From Cobetia amphilecti (GTDB lineage Bacteria; Pseudomonadota; Gammaproteobacteria; Pseudomonadales; Halomonadaceae), in assembly GCF_030010415.1 (NCBI RefSeq), contig NZ_JASCSA010000013.1: DNA of 64,000 nt; one strand, given 5' to 3'. The notes beneath the pieces are model-generated. The model saw nothing but the letters and a program-made list of their open reading frames with translations, ran no database searches and was not told the DNA's origin. Below are positions 8,156-16,399 of this stretch, one piece after another; within the stretch, counting starts at the first letter, position 1; the number at the start of each line of letters is the position of its first letter. The position numbers and the translations under genes are program-made.

Positions 8156-8656
8156 ATGCAATCGCTACCCGACGAGATGAGCCCGGCCCTGACTCGGGTA
8201 TGTCGTCTTTACGAAAAGCTGGACAAAACCTCTACAGAACTGATCAAATCAGTCTACAGTGACGATATCGTCTTTCGCGACCCCCTGCATGAAGTCCGCG
8301 GCCTGACGGCACTCAACGCCTATTTCTCAGGGTTGTACATGAATGTCGCCGCCATCGACTTCGTCTTTCATCACTCGCTGGGGCCGATGCCTGCGCAAGC
8401 CGCCGGCCCTGCGGATGAAGGCAATGCGGATGAAGGCAATGAACAGGGACTTGCCTGGCTCAGCTGGACGATGACCTATCGCCATCCCCGTCTGAACGGG
8501 GGCAAGGACATCAGCGTGCAGGGTGCCTCACGCCTCGAGTTCCGAGACGGAAAAGTCATCGAACATCGTGACTTCTTCGATGCCGGCGAGCTGCTCTACG
8601 AGCAGGTGCCCGTACTGCGCAGCGTGATCGGCCTGCTGAAACGTCGCATGGACTGA
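8156..8656 (+). CDS. NTF2/SnoaL-like protein of the photolyase cluster
   Basis: This 166-residue small cone-shaped alpha/beta protein of the nuclear transport factor 2 (SnoaL-like) type has an N-terminal helix, the YSDDIVFRDPLHEVRG segment and a C-terminal sheet ending in DGKVIEHRDFFDAGELLYEQVP. NTF2-like proteins of this kind regularly accompany LitR-regulated photolyase clusters, but no reaction is known. AGGAG stands nine bases before the ATG. An insertion near residues 86-95 contains two exact copies of ADEGN-type sequence, encoded by a 15-bp tandem duplication, probably in a surface loop. It lies between phrB and the SDR gene in the same direction. Confidence 0.75.
   Translation: MQSLPDEMSPALTRVCRLYEKLDKTSTELIKSVYSDDIVFRDPLHEVRGLTALNAYFSGLYMNVAAIDFVFHHSLGPMPAQAAGPADEGNADEGNEQGLAWLSWTMTYRHPRLNGGKDISVQGASRLEFRDGKVIEHRDFFDAGELLYEQVPVLRSVIGLLKRRMD
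8411..8440 (+). repeat. 15-bp tandem duplication inside the NTF2-like gene
   Basis: GCGGATGAAGGCAAT is repeated exactly twice and keeps the reading frame, adding five residues (ADEGN). It looks like a recent slippage event. Confidence 0.8.
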
Positions 8657-8731
8657 GCCGCAAGAGGGTTGAGCCCTGGCGACATCCATACGGACACGCC
8701 CGGCGTTCTCTGAGTCAGTGCCATGCAGATT

Positions 8732-8810
8732 CGCCAGGCCAGGCAGGCAAGACGCAGACACGCAGACACAGTCAGGCACGCAGGGACAGACAGGCACGCC
8801 AGACACACAC
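8732..8810 (+). other. T-depleted leader upstream of the SDR gene
   Basis: Seventy-nine bases on the plus strand contain a single T (8772) and consist of short CAGGCA, CAGACA and CACGCA units. The transcript would be nearly U-free and poorly structured. It ends just before the AAGGAGG ribosome-binding site of the SDR gene. No protein or known RNA motif is recognised in the 170-base gap. Confidence 0.6.
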
Positions 8811-8826
8811 ATGCCAAGGAGGGGAA

Positions 8827-9651
8827 ATGGCCAGTCATGATTCGAGCACGACATCGACGACCGCATCGGCGACCGCAAAGGCTCGCAAACGCATCTGGCT
8901 GACCGGTGCCAGCTCCGGCATTGGCGAAGGGCTGGCGCGCCGGCTGCTGGCGGATGGTCACCGGGTCGCCCTGAGTGCGCGCTCCGCCGACAAGCTGGAG
9001 GCTATCGCAGCCGATGCCGAGCAAGGCCCCGGGGAAGCGCTGGTCGTGACGCTCGACCTCACCGACCGTGAGGCCATCCGCGCGGCGGCCAGCCAGATAG
9101 AGGCCCGCTTTGGTGGACTCGACCTTGCACTGCTCAACGCTGGCACCTGCGAATATCTGGATGCACGGGAATTCGAGGCAGACCTGGTCCACCGCGTGTT
9201 CGCGACCAACTTCCAGGCCGCCGTGGATGTGATCGAAAGCGCCTTGCCGCTGCTGCGCATGGCAGCGGCAGACGGCGGTGAGCGGCCGCAGCTGGCAGCG
9301 GTCTCCAGTGCCTCGGCCTACCTGCCGTTGCCACGCGCGGAGGCGTATGGCGCCTCCAAGGCCGCCGTGAGCTACTTCCTGGAGTCGCTGCGACTGGACC
9401 TCGACAACCAGGGCATCGATGTCAGCGTGATTCACCCCGGCTTCGTCAAGACACCGCTGACCGAGCGCAATGACTTCCCGATGCCGATGCAGGTCACTGT
9501 CGAGCAGGCGGTCGAGGCGATCGTGGCGGGGCTCGCGCGTCATCGGCTCGACATCCATTTCCCGCGACGCTTCACGCTGCTGGTCAAGTTGCTGGGCATC
9601 CTGCCCGCCCCCTTGCGACGCAGCATCGGTCTACGCATGACCCGCGACTGA
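8827..9651 (+). CDS. Short-chain dehydrogenase/reductase
   Basis: This 274-residue classical SDR has the cofactor loop TGASSGIG at residues 26-33, NAG at 104-106, and a catalytic Ser (about 160) with YGASK at 174-178. The ARSADK segment after strand 2 favours NADP(H). The first 20 residues are a Ser/Thr/Ala-rich tail. A strong AAGGAGGGG precedes the ATG closely, so a slightly later translation start is possible. It opens the run SDR - FAD protein - DUF1365 - methyltransferase - DUF2878, a conserved set in light and singlet-oxygen regulons. The substrate is unknown; a lipid or fatty acid derived molecule would fit the neighbours. Confidence 0.86.
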   Translation: MASHDSSTTSTTASATAKARKRIWLTGASSGIGEGLARRLLADGHRVALSARSADKLEAIAADAEQGPGEALVVTLDLTDREAIRAAASQIEARFGGLDLALLNAGTCEYLDAREFEADLVHRVFATNFQAAVDVIESALPLLRMAAADGGERPQLAAVSSASAYLPLPRAEAYGASKAAVSYFLESLRLDLDNQGIDVSVIHPGFVKTPLTERNDFPMPMQVTVEQAVEAIVAGLARHRLDIHFPRRFTLLVKLLGILPAPLRRSIGLRMTRD

Positions 9652-9746
9652 CCGGCGGCAGGCAAGACCGACGAGACCTGCCCGCGCCGAATACCCGGCA
9701 ACGCTTCTGCTCATGACGACATGGTGCGTTCTTCTTCTGGAGTGGC

Positions 9747-11093
9747 ATGAACACGACAACGACCTACGCGACAGCGCCTCTACCCCGCAAGCGCATTGCC
9801 GTCATCGGCAGCGGCATCAGCGGCATGTCAGCGGCCTACTACCTGAGTCGCAAGCATGAAGTGCATGTCTTCGAGTCAGCCGAGCGCCTGGGCGGCCACA
9901 CCGCCACCATGGATGTGCAGTGCGCCGATGGCAGCGACTGGGCCATCGACACCGGCTTCATCGTCTTCAATGACCGCACCTACCCGCATTTCCAGCGCCT
10001 GCTGGAACGCCTCGACGTGGCCTATCAGCCCACCGAGATGAGCTTCTCGGTGCACACCACCGCCGAGGACTTCGAGTACAACGGCCATACCCTGCTGTCG
10101 CTGTTCGCCCAGAAGCGCAATCTGCTGCGCCCGCGTTTCTATCGCCTGCTGCGCGACATCCTGCGCTTCAACAAGCAGGCTGCCGCCGATCTGGACGACG
10201 GCAAGCTCGCCGAGGGCGCGACCCTGGGCAGCTATCTGGATGCCAATGGCTATTCGCAGGTATTCCGTGAGCATTACCTGCTGCCGATGGGCGCGGCGAT
10301 CTGGTCCGCCAGCATCGCGGACATCGCGCAATTCCCGCTGCTGTTCTTCGTGCGCTTCTTCCGCCATCACGGCCTGCTGTCGGTCAATGACCGCCCACAG
10401 TGGTTCACGCTGGTCGGTGGCTCGCGCGCCTATATCGCGCCGCTGACCGAAGGCTACGCCGAGCGCATTCGCCTCAACAGCAAGATCACCCGGGTCCTGC
10501 GCGACGCCGACGGCGTGACGCTTGAGCATGCCGATGGCCGCCGTGAACGCTTCGACCAGGTGGTGATGGCGTGTCATGCGCCGCAGGCACTGGCGCTGCT
10601 CGGCGATGCCAGCGAGCAGGAGCGCGCGGTGCTGGGGGCGATCACGACCCAGCGCAATGAGGTGGTGATGCATACCGACACCTCGCTGCTGCCCAGGCGC
10701 AAGGCGGCCTGGGCGAGCTGGAACTACCGCCTCGATGGACGCGACGACGCCCAGCGGGCCAGCGTCACCTATGACATGAACATCCTGCAACGCCTTGATG
10801 AGCGCGAGCACACGCCCCGCGAGACCTTCTGCATCACGCTCAATGACAGCGACGCGATTGATCCCGCTCGGGTACTGGGCCGTTATGCCTATGACCACCC
10901 GCGCTTCACGCTGGCCGCCGAAGCCGCCAAGGCGCGCTTCACGCAGATTTCCGGCGCGCAGGCCAAGGAGGACGGCGCGGTGGGCCGCACCCATTTCTGT
11001 GGCGCCTGGTGGCGCAACGGCTTTCACGAGGATGGCGTATGGAGTGCGCTGCGGGTCGCCGAGGCACTGGGTGCGCGCGAGGCAGACGATTGA
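9747..11093 (+). CDS. FAD-dependent amine oxidase-like protein (NAD(P)-binding Rossmann)
   Basis: This 448-residue flavoprotein has the FAD-binding loop GSGISG at residues 21-26, an acidic FES after strand 2 and the RLGGHTATMD segment of the flavin amine oxidase/phytoene desaturase fold. The C-terminus carries FCGAWWRNGFHEDGVWSAL, the typical second FAD-contact motif. Homologues always seem to precede a DUF1365 protein and a Cfa-like methyltransferase. In alphaproteobacteria this set is induced by singlet oxygen through sigmaE-ChrR, and related genes act in furan fatty acid synthesis. A role in oxidising or desaturating an acyl chain is inferred. Its stop codon overlaps the TTG start of the next gene, implying translational coupling. 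Confidence 0.87.
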   Translation: MNTTTTYATAPLPRKRIAVIGSGISGMSAAYYLSRKHEVHVFESAERLGGHTATMDVQCADGSDWAIDTGFIVFNDRTYPHFQRLLERLDVAYQPTEMSFSVHTTAEDFEYNGHTLLSLFAQKRNLLRPRFYRLLRDILRFNKQAAADLDDGKLAEGATLGSYLDANGYSQVFREHYLLPMGAAIWSASIADIAQFPLLFFVRFFRHHGLLSVNDRPQWFTLVGGSRAYIAPLTEGYAERIRLNSKITRVLRDADGVTLEHADGRRERFDQVVMACHAPQALALLGDASEQERAVLGAITTQRNEVVMHTDTSLLPRRKAAWASWNYRLDGRDDAQRASVTYDMNILQRLDEREHTPRETFCITLNDSDAIDPARVLGRYAYDHPRFTLAAEAAKARFTQISGAQAKEDGAVGRTHFCGAWWRNGFHEDGVWSALRVAEALGAREADD

Positions 11094-11908
11094 AGGCGCC
11101 CGCCAGCCGCATCGGCTATGGCACGCTGCGCCACCGTCGCCACGCGCCGCGCCAGCATGCCTTTCGCTATCGCGTCGCCATGGCATGGCTGGCACTGGAT
11201 GAGCTGCCGACGCTGATGGCCGGCACGCGCCTGGTGAGCGCCAGTCACGCCGCGCCACTGGCCTTTCGCGACAGTGACCATCTGCCGGCCGCGGTCCACG
11301 ACATTGCCGATGGCCCACTCGAGGAACGGGTGCGCGCCGCCTGCCAGCGTGAGCTTGCCCGCAGTGGTGATCACGCGCCGCTGCCGCAGGGGCGCATCTT
11401 TCTGCTGACCCAGCTGCGCCACTTCGGGATCGGCTTCAATCCGATTCGCCTCTATTACCTCTATCACGCCTCAGGCCAGCTGGGCGCCGTGCTCGGTGAG
11501 GTGACCAATATCCCCTGGGGAGAGCGCGTGCTGTATGCCGCCCGTACGGCCCCGCAGCGACGCATGCAGGCGGCGCAGTTCGACAAGCGCATGCATGTCT
11601 CGCCCTTCATGCCGATGGGCATGCGCTATCACTGGCGCTTCAATGACCCCAGCGCGGATGAGCTGTTGCTGCACATGGAAAATCACCCCCTCTCCGGGGA
11701 TACGGCGCGGAAAGCGCAGCACTCGCTGTTCGATGCCAGCCTGAGCCTGCATCTGGAACCGGCTACCCCGCGCGCCTTTCATCGCCTGCTGCTGCGTTTC
11801 CCCTGGATGACGCTCAAGACGGTCGCAGGCATTCATTTCGAGGCGCTGCGTCTGGCGCTCAAGCGCGTGCCGATCTTCGACCATCCGCGCTCGCCGTCTT
11901 CATCATGA
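11090..11908 (+). CDS. DUF1365 family protein with TTG start
   Basis: This 272-residue DUF1365 protein starts MKAPASRIGYGTLRHRR and carries the family blocks HAFRYRV, LLTQLRHFGIGFNPI and DKRMHVSPFMPM. The ATG-initiated version of the frame would begin inside the preceding gene and gain an unrelated leader. A TTG at 11090, overlapping the upstream TGA and preceded seven bases earlier by GAGG, fits both homology and coupling. The family has no proven reaction. It is nearly always found between an FAD amine-oxidase-like gene and a Cfa-like methyltransferase, as here, so a part in membrane lipid modification is likely. No signal peptide or clear transmembrane helix is seen. Confidence 0.86.
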   Translation: MKAPASRIGYGTLRHRRHAPRQHAFRYRVAMAWLALDELPTLMAGTRLVSASHAAPLAFRDSDHLPAAVHDIADGPLEERVRAACQRELARSGDHAPLPQGRIFLLTQLRHFGIGFNPIRLYYLYHASGQLGAVLGEVTNIPWGERVLYAARTAPQRRMQAAQFDKRMHVSPFMPMGMRYHWRFNDPSADELLLHMENHPLSGDTARKAQHSLFDASLSLHLEPATPRAFHRLLLRFPWMTLKTVAGIHFEALRLALKRVPIFDHPRSPSSS

Positions 11909-11918
11909 GGAACTCATC

Positions 11919-13202
11919 ATGAGCCAATTCGAACCCGCTCCCCCCACATTGGCCACGACCCGGGCACCAGCGGACCGCCTGACGCGGCTGCTGCGGCCAC
12001 GCCTGCTGCGCATGCTCGACAAGCTCGAGGGTGGCAGCCTGACGGTGCTGGAAGGTCGTGAGCGCCACGTGCTGGGCAAGGGCGGCGCGCGTAACGTCAC
12101 GCTGCGTATCCATGACTCACGCGCCTGGCGGCGCATGGCACTGGGTGGCACCGTCGCGGCGGCGGAGGCCTACATGGATGGCCAGTGGGAGACGGATGAT
12201 CTGGTCGGGCTGGTGCGCCTGTTCGCCTACAACCTCGAACAGGTCAATGACTCGGTGGACAGCGGGACGTCGCGCCTGTCCAAGTGGGCGCTGAGCGTCG
12301 CCTACGCGCTGGCGCGCAATACGCTGGCGGGTTCGAAGCGCAATATCTCGGCGCATTACGATCTCGGCAATGATCTCTTCGAGCTGTTTCTCGATCGCGA
12401 GCACCGCATGTATTCCGCGGCGGTGTTCCCCTATCCCGAAGCCAGTCTGGAGGCGGCCTCGACCCACAAGCTGGAGAAGCTGTTCAACCTGCTGGAACTG
12501 GGGCCACAGCATCACTTGCTGGAAATCGGCACCGGCTGGGGCGGGCTGGCGATCCATGCCGCAAGAACACGCGGCTGCCGCGTGACCACCACGACCATCT
12601 CCGATGAGCAGTACGCCTATACCAGGGCGCGCATCGCCGCGGAAGGGCTGGAGGATCGCATCACGCTGCTCAAGGAAGACTACCGGGCACTGGAAGGTCG
12701 CTTCGATCGCATCGTCTCGGTGGAGATGATCGAGGCGGTCGGCCATCAGTATCTGCCGACCTACCTGAAGACCCTCGAGCGCCTGCTCGAACCGGCAGGC
12801 CTGATCGCGCTGCAGGCCATCACGATTCGCGATCAGCGCTTCGTGGCCGCCAGCCGCGAGATGGACTTCATCAAGCGCTACATCTTCCCCGGCGGCTTCC
12901 TGCCGTCCCATGCGGCGATTCTCACCGCCATGCAGCAGGATACCCAGCTGAACCTGTTGCAGCTCGAGGATATCGGCCTGCACTACGCCGCCACGCTCAA
13001 GGCCTGGGGGCAGCGCTTCGAGGCGCGTCTCGGGGAGGTCTATGCGCAGGGCTACGACGAGCGCTTCGTGCGCATGTGGCGTTACTACCTGGCGTACTGC
13101 GAGGGGGGCTTCCGCGAGCGCACCATCGGCACCTGTCAGCTGCTGCTGGGGGGGCCGGGGGCGCGTCCGGTACAGGCGGGGCTCCAGGATTGGGACGCCT
13201 GA
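11919..13202 (+). CDS. Cyclopropane-fatty-acid-synthase-like SAM methyltransferase
   Basis: This 427-residue methyltransferase of the Cfa family has the SAM motif LEIGTGWGGL at residues 201-210, AHYDLGNDLF at 145-154 and the C-terminal RYIFPGGFLPS block. It should act on unsaturated acyl chains of membrane phospholipids. Two bicarbonate-site residues of E. coli Cfa differ: Cys139 of the YSC motif corresponds to Ala167 (YSAAVF) and His266 to Gln299 (LQAITI). The matching Glu (272) and Tyr are kept. This suggests a product other than an ordinary cyclopropane, such as a methylated intermediate as made by UfaM-type enzymes; that is inference. GAGGA precedes the ATG. It sits two bases before the DUF2878 gene, clearly in one operon. 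Confidence 0.86.
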   Translation: MSQFEPAPPTLATTRAPADRLTRLLRPRLLRMLDKLEGGSLTVLEGRERHVLGKGGARNVTLRIHDSRAWRRMALGGTVAAAEAYMDGQWETDDLVGLVRLFAYNLEQVNDSVDSGTSRLSKWALSVAYALARNTLAGSKRNISAHYDLGNDLFELFLDREHRMYSAAVFPYPEASLEAASTHKLEKLFNLLELGPQHHLLEIGTGWGGLAIHAARTRGCRVTTTTISDEQYAYTRARIAAEGLEDRITLLKEDYRALEGRFDRIVSVEMIEAVGHQYLPTYLKTLERLLEPAGLIALQAITIRDQRFVAASREMDFIKRYIFPGGFLPSHAAILTAMQQDTQLNLLQLEDIGLHYAATLKAWGQRFEARLGEVYAQGYDERFVRMWRYYLAYCEGGFRERTIGTCQLLLGGPGARPVQAGLQDWDA

Positions 13203-13204
13203 AC

Positions 13205-13729
13205 ATGCTGTCCGAGCGCCCTGGAGCACTGCTCAATGCCGGGCTCTTCCAGCTCGGCTGGTTCTGCTGCGTGCTGGGCGGCTCGACGGTCGCCCTGCTG
13301 GCCACGCCGCTGATACTGGCCGTGCATCTGTGGCTGATCGTGCCGATGGGTGAGCGCCTGCGCGAGCTGCGCTGGCTGGCCGCCTTCGTGGCGTTGGGGA
13401 TGGTAGTGGATGGCAGCCTGTCACTGGCCGGCGGCTACACCATCACCTCGAACACGCCTGACTGGGCGCACTGGCTGCCCCTGCCTGTCTGGATGTGGTG
13501 TCTGTGGCCGCTGTTCGCCAGCACGATCCATCATGCGCTGCACTGGTTGTGGCAGCGGCCCTGGCTTGCGGCGGCTGGCGGTGCCATCAGTGCGCCGCTG
13601 TCCTATTACGGCGGGGCGCAGCTCGCCAGTGTGGCCCTCGCCGACTGGCTGCTACCGGCGCAGGCGCTGATCTGGGGCGGCCTGTGCCTGGGCATCGCAC
13701 GCCTGCAGGGACATGCCGAGCGCGTCTGA
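13205..13729 (+). CDS. DUF2878 integral membrane protein
   Basis: This 174-residue hydrophobic protein has about five or six membrane helices and matches the DUF2878 pattern (NAGLFQLGWFCCVLGG near the N-terminus, WPLFASTIHHAL in the middle, APLSYYGGAQL near the end). The ATG at 13205 follows the methyltransferase stop by two bases; a longer frame to 13076 would overlap that gene and is rejected. DUF2878 genes usually close this conserved lipid-modification set. No function is known; a membrane scaffold or lipid-handling partner of the methyltransferase is possible. The gene runs convergently into the next one with only five bases between. Confidence 0.8.
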   Translation: MLSERPGALLNAGLFQLGWFCCVLGGSTVALLATPLILAVHLWLIVPMGERLRELRWLAAFVALGMVVDGSLSLAGGYTITSNTPDWAHWLPLPVWMWCLWPLFASTIHHALHWLWQRPWLAAAGGAISAPLSYYGGAQLASVALADWLLPAQALIWGGLCLGIARLQGHAERV

Positions 13730-13734
13730 GCGCC

Positions 13735-15573
13735 TCAAGCGGCCTTGATGGCCAGATTGCCGGCCTCGTAACCGTTGAGCCGCTCGATGACCTCCCCCGC
13801 GGGCGCCGGCCGCGAGAAGTAGAACCCCTGGATCCAGCCGCAACCATTCGATACCAGATATTCACGCTGCTCAGCGGTCTCGACGCCTTCCGCGATCATC
13901 TCCATGCCCAGGCCCTTGGCCATCGCCAGCACCGCCATGGTGATGGCGGCATCCGCACGCTCGCCGGGCAGACTGCGGATGAAGGCGCGGTCCAGCTTGA
14001 GCTTGTCCACCGGCAGGTCCTTCAGATAGGCGAGTGACGAATAGCCGGTACCGAAGTCATCCACCGCGATCTGGTGGCCGCGAGCGCGTAGTGCCGCCAG
14101 GCGCCGTGAGACGTCGCCGGCACGCTCATCCAGCAATACCGATTCCGTCAGCTCCAGCCCGATGGAGCTGGCCGGCACGTCATATTCCATCAACAGACCC
14201 GCCAGCGAGGCCTCAAAGCCACCCTGGATCAGCTGCAAGGCCGAGACATTGACCCAGATGCACAGGCGGTGACCGGCGCGCCGCCAGCTGGCCTGCTGCT
14301 GTACCGCCTCGCGCAGCACCCAGTTGCCCAGGCGCAGCATCAGGCCATGGCGCTCGGCCAGCGGCACGAATTCGGCCGGAGAGATGGCCCCTCGCAGCGG
14401 GTGCTTCCAGCGCAACAGCGCCTCGACACTCGCGACCTTGCCGGTGCTGGCGTCGTGCTGACATTGATAGTGCAGCTGCAATTGCCCCTGGATCTCGATG
14501 GCGACCCGCAGGTCATTCGCCAGCCCCAGCTGCAGGTCGCCGCCTGCATCCAGTGCGGGCTGAAAGCGCATGTCGGTATTGCGACCATGCCGCTTGGCGG
14601 CATACAGGGCGCTTTCCAGACGCTGCATCAGCACATCGGCGTCAGCGCCATCCTCCGGCGCGCGGCAGCTGCCGATCGACAGCGCAAGGTGCAGCGCCTG
14701 ATCGCCGATCTCGAAGGGCTTGGTCAGCACCTGACGCAGCTCATCCACCCAGGCGGTATGCTCGCCACCCGCCGTGGAGCGCAGAATCACGAATTCGTCG
14801 CCGCCGATGCGCCCGACCACGCCGCCACGCGCCAGCGCCGTCAGACGCTGGGAGAACTGCTGCAGCAGACGATCGCCCCCTTCCGCGCCCAGGGCATCAT
14901 TGATGCTCTTGAGCGCATCGATATCGATCAGTGCCAGGTCCATCGCCTCCCCGGCGCGCAGGCCATTGAGGCGACTGACCAGCAGGTCGCCCAGCCGGCG
15001 GCGATTGGGCAGGCCCGTCAGGGAGTCTTCCAGCCCCAGACGCTGCAGGTCCTGCTCGCGCGCCTTGTGGCGGGTGATATCGGTAAAGAGAGCGACATGA
15101 AAGACGTCGCCGCCCTGCTCGATACGGCGTGCCCGCAGCCACTCGGGGTATTCATCCCCCTGCTTGCGCCGGTTCCAGACCTCGCCCTCCCAGTGGCCAT
15201 TGACCTCGAGTGCCTGGCGATAACGGGCGTGAAATTCCTCGTCATGGCGCCCGGAAGACAGCAGGGAAGGGTTGCGACCAATGATCTCTTCCGGTGCGTA
15301 ACCGGTGATATGACTGAAGGCGGCGTTCACGGCCAGGACCCGATTGTGGCGATCACTGATCACCAGACCATCACTGCTCAGGTGCACGGCGGCTTCCAGC
15401 AGCTGGCGATGCAGCAGCTGGCGACGACGCTGGCGCGCGATGTCCAGCCCCGCCAGAACGGCAGGCAGCAACGCGGCAAGACGCAGCTCGAGCCCCGGCA
15501 ACCAGGGCAGCGCTGTCAAGGCAACGAGCGCCCCGATGATCAGGGGCCGATTGAAGTGGGCTTGCGGCCACAT
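13735..15573 (-). CDS. PAS-GGDEF-EAL cyclic-di-GMP protein
   Basis: This 612-residue protein combines an N-terminal hydrophobic segment (residues about 9-45, probably two membrane helices), a PAS domain (about 55-170), a GGDEF domain with intact GGDEF at 257-261 and an EAL domain with EALLRW at 384-389. The EAL active-site blocks ELTES, DDFGTGYSSL and EGVET are conserved, so both synthesis and hydrolysis of c-di-GMP appear possible. No RxxD inhibitory site precedes GGDEF. The ATG at 15573 was chosen because the 42 residues upstream lack family similarity. It is divergent from fabA and convergent with the DUF2878 gene. What the PAS domain senses is unknown. Confidence 0.86.
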   Translation of the reverse strand: MWPQAHFNRPLIIGALVALTALPWLPGLELRLAALLPAVLAGLDIARQRRRQLLHRQLLEAAVHLSSDGLVISDRHNRVLAVNAAFSHITGYAPEEIIGRNPSLLSSGRHDEEFHARYRQALEVNGHWEGEVWNRRKQGDEYPEWLRARRIEQGGDVFHVALFTDITRHKAREQDLQRLGLEDSLTGLPNRRRLGDLLVSRLNGLRAGEAMDLALIDIDALKSINDALGAEGGDRLLQQFSQRLTALARGGVVGRIGGDEFVILRSTAGGEHTAWVDELRQVLTKPFEIGDQALHLALSIGSCRAPEDGADADVLMQRLESALYAAKRHGRNTDMRFQPALDAGGDLQLGLANDLRVAIEIQGQLQLHYQCQHDASTGKVASVEALLRWKHPLRGAISPAEFVPLAERHGLMLRLGNWVLREAVQQQASWRRAGHRLCIWVNVSALQLIQGGFEASLAGLLMEYDVPASSIGLELTESVLLDERAGDVSRRLAALRARGHQIAVDDFGTGYSSLAYLKDLPVDKLKLDRAFIRSLPGERADAAITMAVLAMAKGLGMEMIAEGVETAEQREYLVSNGCGWIQGFYFSRPAPAGEVIERLNGYEAGNLAIKAA

Positions 15574-15870
15574 AAGCAGCTCTCGGTGGAAGGGGTCATC
15601 GGGGATGATCCTGCATTTGCAGGGGGCGGGCCACTCTCGGCACGGCTCCAGCGGATTGCGACCGATGCCGGCAAAGGGGATCCCGCGCGAATCACACACT
15701 AGCTCCTATCGACCACTTTCCCCCCAGCTGTAGGACTTATTTGCACCCGCCCTTGCTGCCCTTTAGTCTGGCCCCCACGTGCATTCAGGGGTGCCAGCCA
15801 TTAGACTAGCCCCATTCAGGCGCTCAGGTGCCTCGTACGGCATTACCATCCCGCTACTCGGAATGACTCA

Positions 15871-16386
15871 GTGACCAAGCAACACTCCTTTACTCGCGAC
15901 GAGCTGCTGGCCTGTGGCCAGGGCGAACTCTTCGGCCCGGGCAATGCGCAACTGCCTGCTCCCAACATGCTGATGCTGGATCGCATCACTCACATCAGTG
16001 AGGAAGGCGGTAGCCACGGCAAGGGTCAGCTGATTGCTGAGCTGGATATCTCTCCGGACCTGTGGTTCTTCGACTGCCACTTCCCGGGTGATCCGGTGAT
16101 GCCGGGCTGCCTGGGCCTCGATGCCATGTGGCAGCTGGTGGGCTTCCACCTCGGCTGGCTGGGCAATCCGGGCCGTGGCCGCGCGCTGGGCTGCGGCGAG
16201 GTCAAGTTCTCTGGCCAGGTGCTGCCGACCGCCAAGAAAGTGACCTACACCATCAACATCAAGCGAGTCATCACTCGCAAGCTGATCCTCGGCATCGCCG
16301 ATGGTACAGTGACAGTTGACGGTCGCGACATCTATCAGGCCAACGACCTGCGCGTCGGTCTGTTCACCTCCACTGCGAACTTCTGA
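15871..16386 (+). CDS. fabA: 3-hydroxydecanoyl-ACP dehydratase/isomerase FabA
   Basis: This 171-residue enzyme dehydrates 3-hydroxydecanoyl-ACP and isomerises the product to cis-3-decenoyl-ACP, the branch point to unsaturated fatty acids. The catalytic His70 (in FDCHFPGDPVMPGC) and Asp84 (GLDAMWQ) sit at the same positions as in E. coli. Translation starts at a GTG, since the alignment with E. coli FabA begins there and no in-frame ATG is near. It forms an operon with fabB, 13 bases downstream. The 297 bases upstream hold divergent control signals; no FabR- or FadR-type operator could be identified by eye. Unsaturated chains from this pathway would be substrates for the Cfa-like enzyme at 11919. 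Confidence 0.97.
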   Translation: MTKQHSFTRDELLACGQGELFGPGNAQLPAPNMLMLDRITHISEEGGSHGKGQLIAELDISPDLWFFDCHFPGDPVMPGCLGLDAMWQLVGFHLGWLGNPGRGRALGCGEVKFSGQVLPTAKKVTYTINIKRVITRKLILGIADGTVTVDGRDIYQANDLRVGLFTSTANF

Positions 16387-16399
16387 ACGGGAGGCTCCC

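Noticed and set aside
2656..13729. Recently acquired genomic island by horizontal transfer
   Set aside because: No integrase, repeats, tRNA junction or clear change in GC content or codon use marks the borders. The cluster looks long-resident.
14269..15702. 477-codon open frame on the plus strand opposite the PAS-GGDEF-EAL gene
   Set aside because: It is antisense to a multidomain protein with intact motifs and has no ribosome-binding site or domain of its own.
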